A stretch of 64,000 nucleotides of DNA, from NCBI RefSeq assembly GCF_003003235.1, contig NZ_PVUE01000002.1, forward strand, positions 372,001 through 436,000, read 5' to 3'. Each line of letters begins with the position of its first letter. Position 1 is the stretch's first letter. Position numbers and translations under genes: made by a program. The DNA comes from Antricoccus suffuscus (GTDB lineage Bacteria; Actinomycetota; Actinomycetes; Mycobacteriales; Antricoccaceae). The notes below the pieces were generated by a model, which saw nothing but the letters and a program-made list of their open reading frames with translations, was not told where the DNA came from and ran no database searches. Positions 25,625-34,550 of the stretch are shown piece after piece.

Positions 25625-27757
25625 ATGACCGATGCGTTGAATGATCAGACAGTGGACCAGTTGTCCGAGCCCCGCTCGGAGATCGCCGCGTCGGTGATCG
25701 TATCGATCGCGGGTGAGGGTGCCCGGCTACGCGACGACCAGGCGCAGGCGGTCGCCGCCTTGTGCGAGCCGGCCGCGCGTGTGCTGGTCGTGCAAGCGAC
25801 CGGGTGGGGGAAGTCCGCGGTGTACTGGGCAGCAACCGCGATCAGACGGCATGAAGGTGCCGGTCCGACACTCGTGGTCTCGCCGCTGCTCTCCCTCATG
25901 CGCGATCAGGTCGCAGCCGCCGAGCGCGCGGGACTGCGCGCCGCGACCGTCAACTCGTCCAACATCGACGCATGGTCGACAATCGAAGACTCCTTACGCA
26001 GCGGCGATCTCGATGTACTCCTCGTGTCCCCAGAACGGCTGGCCAATCCCGGCTTCGGCCGCCGGGTGCTCGACCGGCTTGCCGGCAACCTCGGGTTGTT
26101 GGTCATTGACGAGGCGCACGCGGTCTCGGACTGGGGACACGACTTCCGGCCGGACTATCGCCGGGTCTCCGAGGTGTTGCAGCGACTCAATCCGCAAACG
26201 CCAGTGTTAGCCACGACGGCGACGGCGAACGCGCGCGTGACAGAAGATGTCGCAGCGCAGCTCGGCGAGACGACGTTGGTGTTGCGGGGCCCGCTCGCGC
26301 GCAGGAGTCTGCAACTGGCCGTAGTAGACGCGTTGTCGCCGCTCGAACGCTACGCGTGGGTGATAGACCATCTGCCGGAACTGCCCGGGTCCGGCATTGT
26401 CTACACGCTCACGGTCGCCGACGCCGAACGCCTTGCCGCCGCCGTACAAGCGGTTCATGGCAGCGATACCAAGGTCGCGGCGTACACCGGCAAGTTGGAC
26501 GCTGCGCAGCGCGAGCGGCTGGAAGACCAGCTTCGCGACAATCGGCTCAAGGCGTTGATCGCGACGTCGGCACTGGGCATGGGCTACGACAAACCGGACC
26601 TGGGATTTGTCGTGCACGTGGGATCCCCACCGTCGCCAGTCTCGTATTACCAACAGGTCGGACGTGCCGGTCGCGCGATAGACCACGCCATCGTGGCGCT
26701 CTTGCCGTCTGAAGCGGATGCTGGCGTCTGGGAGTACTTCGCGACCGCGACCATCCCCGATGAACGCCAGGTCGAGAAGTTGCTTGCAGGCCTGGCGGCG
26801 TACTCGGATGGCGAGCTGGCCAGCGTGCCGGCGCTTGAGGCTGAGACTGGTCTGCGTCGTACAAAGGTGGAGCTGATGCTCAAGCAACTCGCCGTCGACG
26901 GCGTGGTCGAGCGTGCCGAGGGCGGCTGGCGGCGCACCGGCAAGGACTGGCGATACGACGCGCCTCACTACGACGCGATCATCGCGACCCGCAGACGCGA
27001 AGCCCAAATCATGCGGGCCTATACGCGTGGTGAACGCTGCCTGATGCAGCTTCTGCAGGAGTCGCTCGATGACCAGACGGCGGCAGCGTGTGGACGCTGT
27101 TCGGTGTGCCTCGGCAGGCTGCCCGAACCGCTGCGTGTGGAGCCTTCGAACGAGATTGTGGCGCAGGTCACTACCATATTGCGCGGCGAGACGCACGTGC
27201 TCGAACCACGCAAGATGTGGCCGGGAGGCGCCTTCGGTAGCCGAGGCCGGATACCCGGTAACGAGATGCCCGATCCTGGCCGTGTCATCGTGCACGCAGA
27301 CGCGCCAGAATGGCGCGAGGTGATCCGGCAGGCGTTCGGGGTCGACGGGGAACCGGTGCAAGAGCTCAACGATGCCGCCGTCGCCACACTCTCGCGATGG
27401 CGATCCTCCTGGTCGGGCCGGCCTGAAGTCGCAATCGCGCTTCCCGCCGCCGGGTTCTCCCAGTTGACAGGCGGTATTGCGCGCCACCTCGCTGCCGTCG
27501 GCAAGTTGCAAACGGCCGAGATGCCGATCATTTCCGACCGGGCATTGGCAACGGACGCATCCTCTGCTGACGAGGCGGCGTACTGGCGCGATTCGATCCG
27601 AGTCAACGAGGCGTTGTGCGACGCTGTCGCGGACCGCAGCGTGCTGCTTGTGGTCGACGCGAGCTCATCGGGATGGCCCGTCACGGTCGCCGCATCACAC
27701 CTTCGCACGGCCGGCGCGAAGGCCGTGCTCCCGCTGCTAGTGCACCGCCGCCCGTAG
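25625..27757 (+). CDS. RecQ-family ATP-dependent DNA helicase with PRTase-like C-terminus
   Basis: A 710-residue SF2 helicase: Walker A QATGWGKSAVYWAA near residue 58, DEAHAVSDWGHDF (motif II) near 162, ATTATANARV (motif III), QQVGRAGRA (motif VI) near 342, then a zinc-type cysteine cluster ACGRCSVC near 488. Residues about 570-710 are not a usual HRDC domain. They end with SVLLVVDASSSGWPV then a GAKAVLPLLV strand, which looks like a phosphoribosyltransferase fold with a degenerate PRPP loop. The role in repair of forks and breaks is inferred from family. ATG 25625 is chosen because of the upstream TAGGGT. Confidence 0.88.
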   Translation: MTDALNDQTVDQLSEPRSEIAASVIVSIAGEGARLRDDQAQAVAALCEPAARVLVVQATGWGKSAVYWAATAIRRHEGAGPTLVVSPLLSLMRDQVAAAERAGLRAATVNSSNIDAWSTIEDSLRSGDLDVLLVSPERLANPGFGRRVLDRLAGNLGLLVIDEAHAVSDWGHDFRPDYRRVSEVLQRLNPQTPVLATTATANARVTEDVAAQLGETTLVLRGPLARRSLQLAVVDALSPLERYAWVIDHLPELPGSGIVYTLTVADAERLAAAVQAVHGSDTKVAAYTGKLDAAQRERLEDQLRDNRLKALIATSALGMGYDKPDLGFVVHVGSPPSPVSYYQQVGRAGRAIDHAIVALLPSEADAGVWEYFATATIPDERQVEKLLAGLAAYSDGELASVPALEAETGLRRTKVELMLKQLAVDGVVERAEGGWRRTGKDWRYDAPHYDAIIATRRREAQIMRAYTRGERCLMQLLQESLDDQTAAACGRCSVCLGRLPEPLRVEPSNEIVAQVTTILRGETHVLEPRKMWPGGAFGSRGRIPGNEMPDPGRVIVHADAPEWREVIRQAFGVDGEPVQELNDAAVATLSRWRSSWSGRPEVAIALPAAGFSQLTGGIARHLAAVGKLQTAEMPIISDRALATDASSADEAAYWRDSIRVNEALCDAVADRSVLLVVDASSSGWPVTVAASHLRTAGAKAVLPLLVHRRP

Positions 27758-27865
27758 GACTTGAGCCGGTGACCTTGCGAAATCGCCAATATTTGGCCGA
27801 ATGATTGTTACCGTCGAACTGGGGTAAAGGTAAGGAACTGTCCGCTAGACAACGGAGTGAGCCAC

Positions 27866-28804
27866 ATGTCAGCTGGAATATCCACATCTCAATTAGCCCT
27901 GGATTGGAGTTCGGGTCTCACAAGCGCGTGGGCATCAATTGCCTCGTTTGTGCCCAAGCTCGTCATCTTCCTCATCGTCATGCTTATCGGCTGGCTTATC
28001 GCTAAGGCCGTGTCCAAGCTGGTGAGGATGGTCCTCGACAAGGTCGGGTTCGCGCGGCTACTCGACCGATCCGGGATTTCCAAGTTCTTCCAGAATTCGA
28101 ACTTCACGGCAATCACGCTGATTGAGAAGCTCGTCTACTACTTCATCTTGCTCATTACACTGCAACTGGCTCTGTCGGCGTTCGGCCCGACTAACCCAGT
28201 CAGTGCGATCGTCAACGACATTGTCGCGTGGCTGCCGAAGGCGATCGTCGCCATCATCATCGTGGTTATCGCCGCGGCCGTGGCACGAGTCGTGCGGGAC
28301 CTGTTGAGCGGCTCGCTCAGCGCGCTCTCGTACGGCGCGACGCTGGCTAAGATCGCGAGCTGGTTCATCATCGCGCTCGGCGTGATCGCCGCGCTCAACC
28401 AGATAGGCATCGGCCTCGCGGTGACCACCCCGGTCCTGGTCGTAGTCCTTGCCACGATCGCCGGCGTCATCATCGTCGGTGTGGGCGGCGGACTCATCGG
28501 TCCGATGCGCCAGCGTTGGGACGGGTGGCTCGATCAGATGTCGGCCGACACCAAGGCGGCGAAGGAGCACAACCAGACTCGGACGGCGAACCGTCAGGGC
28601 CAGGGTCAGTACCCCGTGGCAGGTCAGGGTCAGCGTCCGGCAGCGCAGGGTCAGCCGCAGAACTACCCGGCCCAGGAGCAGTTCCAGAGCCCGCAGGGCG
28701 CCCAGCAGTTCGCCCCGCCTCCTGGCGCTTCGCCGCAGCAGGGCTACCCCGATGATCGGCCGACGCAGCAGTTCGATGCCGGCAATCGGCCACCGCAGCC
28801 TTAA
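27866..28804 (+). CDS. MscS-like/conserved-TM-helix membrane protein with Gln/Pro-rich tail
   Basis: A 312-residue protein. Five hydrophobic segments fill residues about 30-215 (LVIFLIVMLIGWLIAKAV; AIVAIIIVVIAAAVARVV; and a glycine-rich VGVGGGLIGPM), the pattern of the conserved TM helix (CmpX/MscS-related) family. Residues about 232-312 are disordered and rich in Gln, Pro and Gly with repeated GQGQ and PQQ units. GGAG lies 8 nt before ATG 27866. Mechanosensitive gating is suggested by the family but the usual MscS beta-domain is missing, so function is uncertain. Confidence 0.7.
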   Translation: MSAGISTSQLALDWSSGLTSAWASIASFVPKLVIFLIVMLIGWLIAKAVSKLVRMVLDKVGFARLLDRSGISKFFQNSNFTAITLIEKLVYYFILLITLQLALSAFGPTNPVSAIVNDIVAWLPKAIVAIIIVVIAAAVARVVRDLLSGSLSALSYGATLAKIASWFIIALGVIAALNQIGIGLAVTTPVLVVVLATIAGVIIVGVGGGLIGPMRQRWDGWLDQMSADTKAAKEHNQTRTANRQGQGQYPVAGQGQRPAAQGQPQNYPAQEQFQSPQGAQQFAPPPGASPQQGYPDDRPTQQFDAGNRPPQP

Positions 28805-28856
28805 TGTCGCTCAGCGGCCTTAGGGTCGGTTAGCGACACCAGATAACGCGGAAGTC

Positions 28857-28901
28857 ACAAAGCCCGCCGTCCCTGCACCCCAGGGGATCGGCGGGCTTTG
28901 T
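28857..28901. terminator. Strong bidirectional terminator
   Basis: A perfect 13-bp outer stem, ACAAAGCCCGCCG with CGGCGGGCTTTGT, and an inner CCCTG/CAGGG stem between the MscS-like gene and sufE, which converge here. The A/T-rich stem ends give a short U-run on either transcript. Confidence 0.85.
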
Positions 28902-28929
28902 ATTGCAACTTCGAGCGTGCTCGTACGGG

Positions 28930-29388
28930 CTACAGCCCCGCCTTCTCCGTCACCTGACGCTTGATACGGGTCAGCATGCCGACCATTCCATTCAGCCGCA
29001 ACGGGCTCACGGCCTCGCCGAGCGCCAGCCGAAATGGCAGATCCATCGGTACGTCGAGCAGTTCCTCGGCGGTCATACCGTCCAGGCCCTCGCTGAGGAT
29101 TCCCGCGAAGCCACGGGTTGTCGGAGCCTCCGGAGGAGCCGAGAAAAACAGTCGCACGATTGCCTCTGGGCCGGTGTCTGCCACCTCGGTGACGAGGAAG
29201 ATCGGGGACTGGCATTCGGGCACCGGCTCGAGCAACTCAGGATGGTCGGCGTACTTCGACGGTAGATCTGGCAATTCCTTGCTGAACTCCAGCAAGAGCG
29301 TCAACCGGTCTGGGACGGCCAGGTCGTGGAAGTCCTGTGCGATCCCGGCGAGTGTCTCGGGCAAATCGGCCGTCATCGGCTCAGTCAC
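28930..29388 (-). CDS. sufE: SufE family sulfur-acceptor protein
   Basis: A 152-residue SufE fold. The sulfur-accepting Cys lies in [11 protein letters not shown] near residue 58, and the helix-turn end [15 protein letters not shown] is typical. It takes persulfide sulfur from a cysteine desulfurase and passes it to the Fe-S scaffold. The GTG start has GAGGAG 7 nt upstream. It sits directly after sseA, the same pair as Rv3283-Rv3284, suggesting the two sulfur carriers work together. Confidence 0.9.
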   Translation of the reverse strand: MTEPMTADLPETLAGIAQDFHDLAVPDRLTLLLEFSKELPDLPSKYADHPELLEPVPECQSPIFLVTEVADTGPEAIVRLFFSAPPEAPTTRGFAGILSEGLDGMTAEELLDVPMDLPFRLALGEAVSPLRLNGMVGMLTRIKRQVTEKAGL

Positions 29389-29433
29389 GGCGTACTCCTC
29401 ACAAACAGATGCTTAGAACGATCGATTTGTCTA

Positions 29434-30339
29434 CTATGCAGGCGATCCCGGCACTTCGCCCGGCGCCTCGCCGGTTGCAATCGGTACGCGCACGGCGTTA
29501 CCCCACTCGGTCCACGAACCGTCGTAGTTGCGCACTTTGTCGAAGCCAAGGAGGTGATGCAGCACAAACCAGGTGTGGCTTGAACGTTCGCCGATCCGGC
29601 AGTACGCGATGACGTTGTCAGAGGGTGAAAGCGCCTTCTCGTCCTGGTAGATCTCTTCGAGTTCAGCGCGCGACTTAAACGTGCCGTCCTCGGCGGCGGC
29701 CCGACCCCATGGAACGGACTCGGCAGTGGGGATGTGCCCGCCGCGCAGCGATCCTTCCTGCGGGTAGTCGGGCATATGGGTGCGCTCGCCGGTGTATTCC
29801 TGCGGAGACCGTACGTCGATCAGCGGCGAGCCGAAGTGGGCGAGCACGTCTTCTTTGAAGGCGCGGATCTGGCTGTCGTCGCGGCGAATAACGGGGTAGT
29901 CGGTCGGTGTCACGGAGGGTACGTCGGTAGTCATCTCTCGGCCCTCGGCCTGCCACAGGGCGCGCCCACCATCGAGCAATCGCACATCGGGGTGACCGAA
30001 AAGGGTGAAGACCCATAGGGCGTACGCCGCCCACCAGTTGCTCTTGTCGCCGTAGATCACGACCGTAGTGTCGCGGCCTATCCCTTTGGCGGACATCAGG
30101 TCGGCGAATCGCCCGCCGTCGATGTAGTCCCGGGCGACCGGGTCGTTGAGATCGAGGTGCCAGTCCACCTTGACGGCGCCGGGAATGTGACCGGTCTCGT
30201 AGAGCAGCACGTCTTCGTCGCTCTCCACGACGACGACCCCTGGTTCGTTGAGATGGTCGGCGAGCCAGCTCGTGCTGACGAGCCGCTCAGGGTGTGCATA
30301 TTCGGCGAACTTTGGTGCGAGATCGTGCGCGACTGTCAT
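29434..30339 (-). CDS. sseA: Thiosulfate/3-mercaptopyruvate sulfurtransferase (two rhodanese domains)
   Basis: A 301-residue protein with an inactive N-terminal rhodanese domain (residues 15-140) and an active C-terminal one (155-290) with the cysteine loop [12 protein letters not shown]. The loop CRIGERS fits thiosulfate:cyanide sulfurtransferases of the SseA/CysA type. AAGGTGG precedes ATG 30339. It is the first gene of a unit with sufE, 45 nt apart, and is divergent from an MFS gene. Confidence 0.92.
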   Translation of the reverse strand: MTVAHDLAPKFAEYAHPERLVSTSWLADHLNEPGVVVVESDEDVLLYETGHIPGAVKVDWHLDLNDPVARDYIDGGRFADLMSAKGIGRDTTVVIYGDKSNWWAAYALWVFTLFGHPDVRLLDGGRALWQAEGREMTTDVPSVTPTDYPVIRRDDSQIRAFKEDVLAHFGSPLIDVRSPQEYTGERTHMPDYPQEGSLRGGHIPTAESVPWGRAAAEDGTFKSRAELEEIYQDEKALSPSDNVIAYCRIGERSSHTWFVLHHLLGFDKVRNYDGSWTEWGNAVRVPIATGEAPGEVPGSPA

Positions 30340-30569
30340 GCTAGGCCACCTTCGAGTTGGTGCGGAAATCGATAACTGGACGCTGCGCGACGAGGCGCTG
30401 TGGTCACAGCTCGGTATCTATGAGTAGTAATGCGGTAACGGTTTATCCACGTTCCATCTTCCCATGCGGGGAGAAGTCGTGCCGCACACCGCCTCTGCCA
30501 GGCGAATCAGCTTCAGTAATCTGATCGACGCGCATACCACCGATCCACCATCGGCCTAACGGAGTGACT

Positions 30570-32204
30570 GTGGCGACCAAGCAGCGGGACCGGCGATTTC
30601 CGGTACTTGTCGCCCTCATGCTGTCGATGGCGCTGATGGCTATGGATACGACTATCGTCGCCACGGCTATTCCGCAGGTCGTCGGTGACCTCGGCGGATT
30701 CAACCTCATCGGGTGGGTTTTTTCTGTCTACCTATTAGCCAACACCGTGACGATCCCGGTTTACGGGAAGCTGGCTGATCTATATGGCCGCAAGCCGGTC
30801 TTGGTCTTCGGAATCGTGTTGTTTCTCATCGGCTCGGCGCTGTCGGCGGCCTCGTGGAACATGCTCTCGCTGATCATCTTCCGGGCCGTCCAGGGGCTCG
30901 GCGCCGGTTCGATCGCCGCGACGGTCAACACCGTCGCGGCCGACCTCTACCGGGTGGAGGAGCGCGGCAAGATCCAGGGTTGGCTGTCCAGCGTGTGGGG
31001 GATCTCGGCCATTGCCGCGCCCGCAGCCGGCGGCATCTTCGCTGAGTACGCTTCGTGGCGGTGGATTTTCCTGGTTAATCTGCCGCTCGGCGCGATCGCG
31101 TTGGCAATGCTGATGCGCTACCTGAAGGAGAACGTCGTACGTGAGCGGCATCGGATCGACTATGCCGGCGCCGGGCTGATCCTCGTCGCCTCAGGACTCC
31201 TGGTCTTCGGGCTCCTTCAGGGTGGTACGTCGTGGGCATGGCTATCAGTGCCTAGTTTCGTCGTCTTCGGAGGCGCGGTCCTGGCGTTTGTGATGGTCAC
31301 TGTCGTGGAACGCCGAGCCGCGGAGCCGGTCGTTCCGCCGTGGCTATGGACCAGACGGTTGACAGCCGGGTCGTACGTCGCCACGCTGATCGCGGGGCTG
31401 ATGATGATTGGCCTGTCGACGTCGTTGCCGACGTGGGCGCAGTCCGTACTTGGCCTCAGCCCGATCGCCGCTGGGTTTGTGCTCGCCGTGATGACGGTGA
31501 CCTGGCCACTTGCCTCATCGCAGGCGCACCGGCTGTACCTGCGAATCGGGTTCCGGGATACCGCGCTGATCGGCTGCGGCTTGACGCTGGTGGCGGAGGT
31601 TATCTTCGTGACGCTGGACGCGGACGCCGCGCCCTGGCAGCCGACGGTTGCAAGCGCGGTGATGGGCGCGGGGATGGGCCTGCTGTCGATGCCGATGCTC
31701 ATCGGCCTGCAGTCGACGGTCGGGTGGTCCGAGCGCGGCGTAATCACCAGCGGCTCGATGTTCTCGCGCACTCTTGGACAGAGTCTCGGTGCGGCAATCT
31801 TTGGCGCCATCACCAACTTCGTATTGCTCAGCAGGCTCGACTCCGCGCCGGCGGATGTCCGCGGTGGTCTGCCGTCGAGCGTCAGCGATATCAGCAGGCT
31901 GCTGGCGGATGGACATGAAGACGAGGGTGTCGCGGCGTACCTGCGCGACTCGCTGCACTTGTCAATGCACACGGTGTTTGTCGGGCTCTTGATTGCTGGG
32001 GTCCTGACGTTCCTTGTGCTGGTTTTCGTCGTACCGCGGCAGTTCCCCGTCTATGAGGAAACCGCGGAATTGCAGTTGGCCGACGAAGGCGCATCCGCAC
32101 TAGTCGTCGATGCCGCGGGCGGTAAGGGATTCGCCGATGGCATCGGCGGCGCGAAGCGCTCGGATGACGGCGGGCGCGGCCAGCGCGACGACGGACCCAC
32201 GTAG
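30570..32204 (+). CDS. MFS multidrug efflux transporter (DHA2, EmrB/LfrA-like)
   Basis: A 544-residue, 14-helix proton-driven drug exporter. Motif D1/A region GKLADLYGRKPVL near residue 67, helix 1 MDTTIVATAIPQVVGDLGG, and helix 5 motif C-like SAIAAPAAGG. GTG 30570 is chosen because GGAG ends 5 nt before it; GTG 30564 overlaps that site. The last 35 residues are hydrophilic and glycine/aspartate-rich and are encoded over the 3' end of bioN on the other strand. The substrate is unknown. Confidence 0.88.
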   Translation: MATKQRDRRFPVLVALMLSMALMAMDTTIVATAIPQVVGDLGGFNLIGWVFSVYLLANTVTIPVYGKLADLYGRKPVLVFGIVLFLIGSALSAASWNMLSLIIFRAVQGLGAGSIAATVNTVAADLYRVEERGKIQGWLSSVWGISAIAAPAAGGIFAEYASWRWIFLVNLPLGAIALAMLMRYLKENVVRERHRIDYAGAGLILVASGLLVFGLLQGGTSWAWLSVPSFVVFGGAVLAFVMVTVVERRAAEPVVPPWLWTRRLTAGSYVATLIAGLMMIGLSTSLPTWAQSVLGLSPIAAGFVLAVMTVTWPLASSQAHRLYLRIGFRDTALIGCGLTLVAEVIFVTLDADAAPWQPTVASAVMGAGMGLLSMPMLIGLQSTVGWSERGVITSGSMFSRTLGQSLGAAIFGAITNFVLLSRLDSAPADVRGGLPSSVSDISRLLADGHEDEGVAAYLRDSLHLSMHTVFVGLLIAGVLTFLVLVFVVPRQFPVYEETAELQLADEGASALVVDAAGGKGFADGIGGAKRSDDGGRGQRDDGPT

Positions 32205-32705
32205 TCCGATAACCCCGCGAGCCTTGCGGGCATCAGACACCTCGGAGACAATGCCGGCGACCAGGGGCACGCATCTGATGGTCAACGCAAGCATCAGCCC
32301 GATCCGGTCGGGATCGAGCCCGACGCGCCTGAACGGCCGCAGCAGCCATTGGCACACATCGAGGATCGCCGTCACCTTAGTGGTGAGGGTCAGCAACGCG
32401 GCGAGCGCCACGTTTACAACTAGTGCGCCGGCGACCATCACGCTGCGGTCGACGCCTGCGAAGACGAGCTGGAACGACGCGACGATCACGACGATCCAGA
32501 CCAGCGGCCGCAGCTGCGCCCACGCGGTCTGCCACGGGACCGTCGCCAGCGCATACAGCGCTATGACCGCGAGTAGGGCGATTCCCATCTGCCAGGGTCG
32601 GCGCAACAGCAGAACCCCGAAGATGCCGATCGCCAAGAGCAGGAGCTTGAGACCGGCAGGAACCCGGTGTAGGACTGAGTTTCCGGCGACGTAGAGACCG
32701 ATCAT
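32100..32705 (-). CDS. bioN: Energy-coupling factor transporter T component (BioN)
   Basis: A 201-residue CbiQ/EcfT membrane protein that links the BioM ATPase to the BioY substrate-binding subunit. About five hydrophobic segments in residues 20-125, then cytosolic coupling helices with the two alanine-arginine-glycine motifs SDARKARGV and SLTARGID. The starts follow the bioM stop by 7 nt with no ribosome site, so translation is coupled. Its last 105 bp overlap the convergent MFS gene; the conserved second coupling motif is inside the overlap. Confidence 0.9.
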   Translation of the reverse strand: MIGLYVAGNSVLHRVPAGLKLLLLAIGIFGVLLLRRPWQMGIALLAVIALYALATVPWQTAWAQLRPLVWIVVIVASFQLVFAGVDRSVMVAGALVVNVALAALLTLTTKVTAILDVCQWLLRPFRRVGLDPDRIGLMLALTIRCVPLVAGIVSEVSDARKARGVIGLRGSVVALAAPAVIRALRAADAIGESLTARGIDD

Positions 32706-32712
32706 CGGGGCA

Positions 32713-33393
32713 TCAGCCGAGCAGGGCACGGTAAGCGTCGAGGGCGCGCTGCGGGGTGTCATCGGCGTACACCCGGCCGTCCTCAATGACAATGACGCGG
32801 TCGAAGTTTTCGAGCAGATGCAGGTGATGCGTGACAACGACGACCTGTTGGTCTAGACCGGCCAACATCTCGTTGATCATTCGCGCATTGCGATAGTCCA
32901 GCAGCGTGGTCGGTTCGTCGGCGACCACGATCGCCGGGTCGCCCACGATCACCGAAGCCATCGCGAGGAGTTGCTTCTGTCCCCCAGAAAGCAGGTGCGC
33001 CGGTTGTTCTGCGAGTTCGCTGAGCCCAAATCGGTCCAACGCGGCGGCCGTCCGCGTGGCGACCTGGTCTTTGGATAGGCCAGTACGACGCAGCGTAAAC
33101 GCGACGTCCTCGCCGACGGTGGGCATGACAATCTGATTGTCGGGGTTGGTGAAGATGAACCCGACCTTCCGGCGTACGGCGCGGCGGTTCTTCGCCACGT
33201 GCAAACCGTCGATGGACACGACCCCCGATGTCGGGTCGACGAGCCCGTTGATCATCCGGGCAAGAGTCGACTTGCCGGATCCGTTAGCGCCGACGATCCC
33301 GACGCGACCCTCGGTGAGCGTGAGGTCGATGCCGTCGAGGACAAGCCGGTCGGCGTACGCATGGTGCACGTTTCGAAACTCGATCTGGCTCAA
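32713..33393 (-). CDS. bioM: Energy-coupling factor ATPase (BioM)
   Basis: A 226-residue ABC ATPase of ECF transporters. Walker A GANGSGKSTLARM near residue 35, Q-loop FTNPDNQIVMPTVGED, signature LLSGGQKQLLAMA, Walker B IVVADEPTTLLD and H-loop VTHHLHLL. The TTG start at 33393 overlaps the thiolase stop (TTGA) and has GGAG about 9 nt upstream. It powers biotin uptake together with BioY and BioN. Confidence 0.93.
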   Translation of the reverse strand: MSQIEFRNVHHAYADRLVLDGIDLTLTEGRVGIVGANGSGKSTLARMINGLVDPTSGVVSIDGLHVAKNRRAVRRKVGFIFTNPDNQIVMPTVGEDVAFTLRRTGLSKDQVATRTAAALDRFGLSELAEQPAHLLSGGQKQLLAMASVIVGDPAIVVADEPTTLLDYRNARMINEMLAGLDQQVVVVTHHLHLLENFDRVIVIEDGRVYADDTPQRALDAYRALLG

Positions 33394-34550
33394 CGAACCC
33401 GCTCCACTATTAGCGCAATCCCTTGACCGCCACCGATTGCGCAGGCCGCGAGCCCGACAGCTGGCCCAGCTGGCGCAAGCATTCGGGTGAACAGTCGGGT
33501 GACAAGAATTGCGCCGGACGCGCCCCACGGGTGACCGTAGGCGATCGCTCCTCCGTCTGCGCACACAATGTTTTCGTCAAAGCCGAGGTCGTCGACGGCG
33601 GCAATGATTTGAGACGCGAAAGCCTCGGTGATCTCGACGGCGCCGATATCGGGTACGCCGACATCACTCCGCTGTAGTGCTTTGCGGATTGCGGGGATGG
33701 CACCGATGCCCGGGAGCGCCGGGTCGGAACCGGCGACCGCGCTCGCGATCACCCGCAGGCCGGGCAAGCCGGCACTGACGCGATGGCGTTCGGTGGTGAT
33801 CGCGGTAACGGCGGCGCCGTCAGAGATGCCACAGGAATTGCCTGCTGTCGCGGTGCCGGTCAATCCGTCCGAAGTTGGTGCGAACGCGGCGCGTAACCGA
33901 CTAAGACGTCTTTCGTCGAGGCCCGCGCGGGGCCGCTCGTCGTGGTCGAGACCGCCGACCGAAACCAGCTCCGCTGCAAACAGCCCGGCTGTCTGCGCCG
34001 CCAGTGCGCGGCGATGTGAACGTGCGGCCCATGCGTCCTGGCGTTCGCGGCTGATTCCAAGGCGGGCGGCGAGTGCGTCTGCGGCAGGACCCATCTCGGG
34101 ATCCGGAAATCCGTTCGGTGCGAACGGCGCTCGCGTGTAGCGATGTGCCGGCGTGTCGCCCGCCGGCGGCCACATCCTCCAGGGCGCCGTCGACGCCGAC
34201 TCGGCGCCTCCAGCGAGCACCAGTTCAGCGTCACCCGCGGCGACCCGGGACGCGCCCTGGAGGATGGCATCGAGACCAGAGCCGCACTGTCGGTCCACTG
34301 TGACGCCTGGTACCGACTCGCCCATCTTTGCGCGCAATGCCGCCACACGGGCGATATTGCCGCCTGGGCCTAGGCAGTTGCCGAGGATTACGTCGTCGAC
34401 GTCGAGGCCGAGCCCGGCGACATCCTCAGCGACGGGTGTAAGCACTGCTGCCGCGAGAGCATCGACTGTCAGCGAACGGAGGCCGTGTCCGGCGGTGCCG
34501 ACCGGCGTACGGCGCGCAGAGACGATGACTGGGGAGTGCGCGGTTGTCAC
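33390..34550 (-). CDS. Thiolase embedded in the biotin-uptake operon
   Basis: A 386-residue thiolase with all catalytic residues: VDRQCGSGLDAILQG near 88, TATAGNSCGISDGAA, ITEAFASQ, ADGGAIAYGHPWGASGA (His) and CAIGGGQGIA (Cys). It overlaps the upstream ligase (GTGA) and the downstream bioM (TTGA) by 4 bp each, so it is translationally locked into the operon. The substrate is unknown. The context suggests an acyl chain related to biotin or pimelate; a simple fatty-acid role is less easy to fit with this coupling. Confidence 0.9.
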   Translation of the reverse strand: MTTAHSPVIVSARRTPVGTAGHGLRSLTVDALAAAVLTPVAEDVAGLGLDVDDVILGNCLGPGGNIARVAALRAKMGESVPGVTVDRQCGSGLDAILQGASRVAAGDAELVLAGGAESASTAPWRMWPPAGDTPAHRYTRAPFAPNGFPDPEMGPAADALAARLGISRERQDAWAARSHRRALAAQTAGLFAAELVSVGGLDHDERPRAGLDERRLSRLRAAFAPTSDGLTGTATAGNSCGISDGAAVTAITTERHRVSAGLPGLRVIASAVAGSDPALPGIGAIPAIRKALQRSDVGVPDIGAVEITEAFASQIIAAVDDLGFDENIVCADGGAIAYGHPWGASGAILVTRLFTRMLAPAGPAVGLAACAIGGGQGIALIVERVR

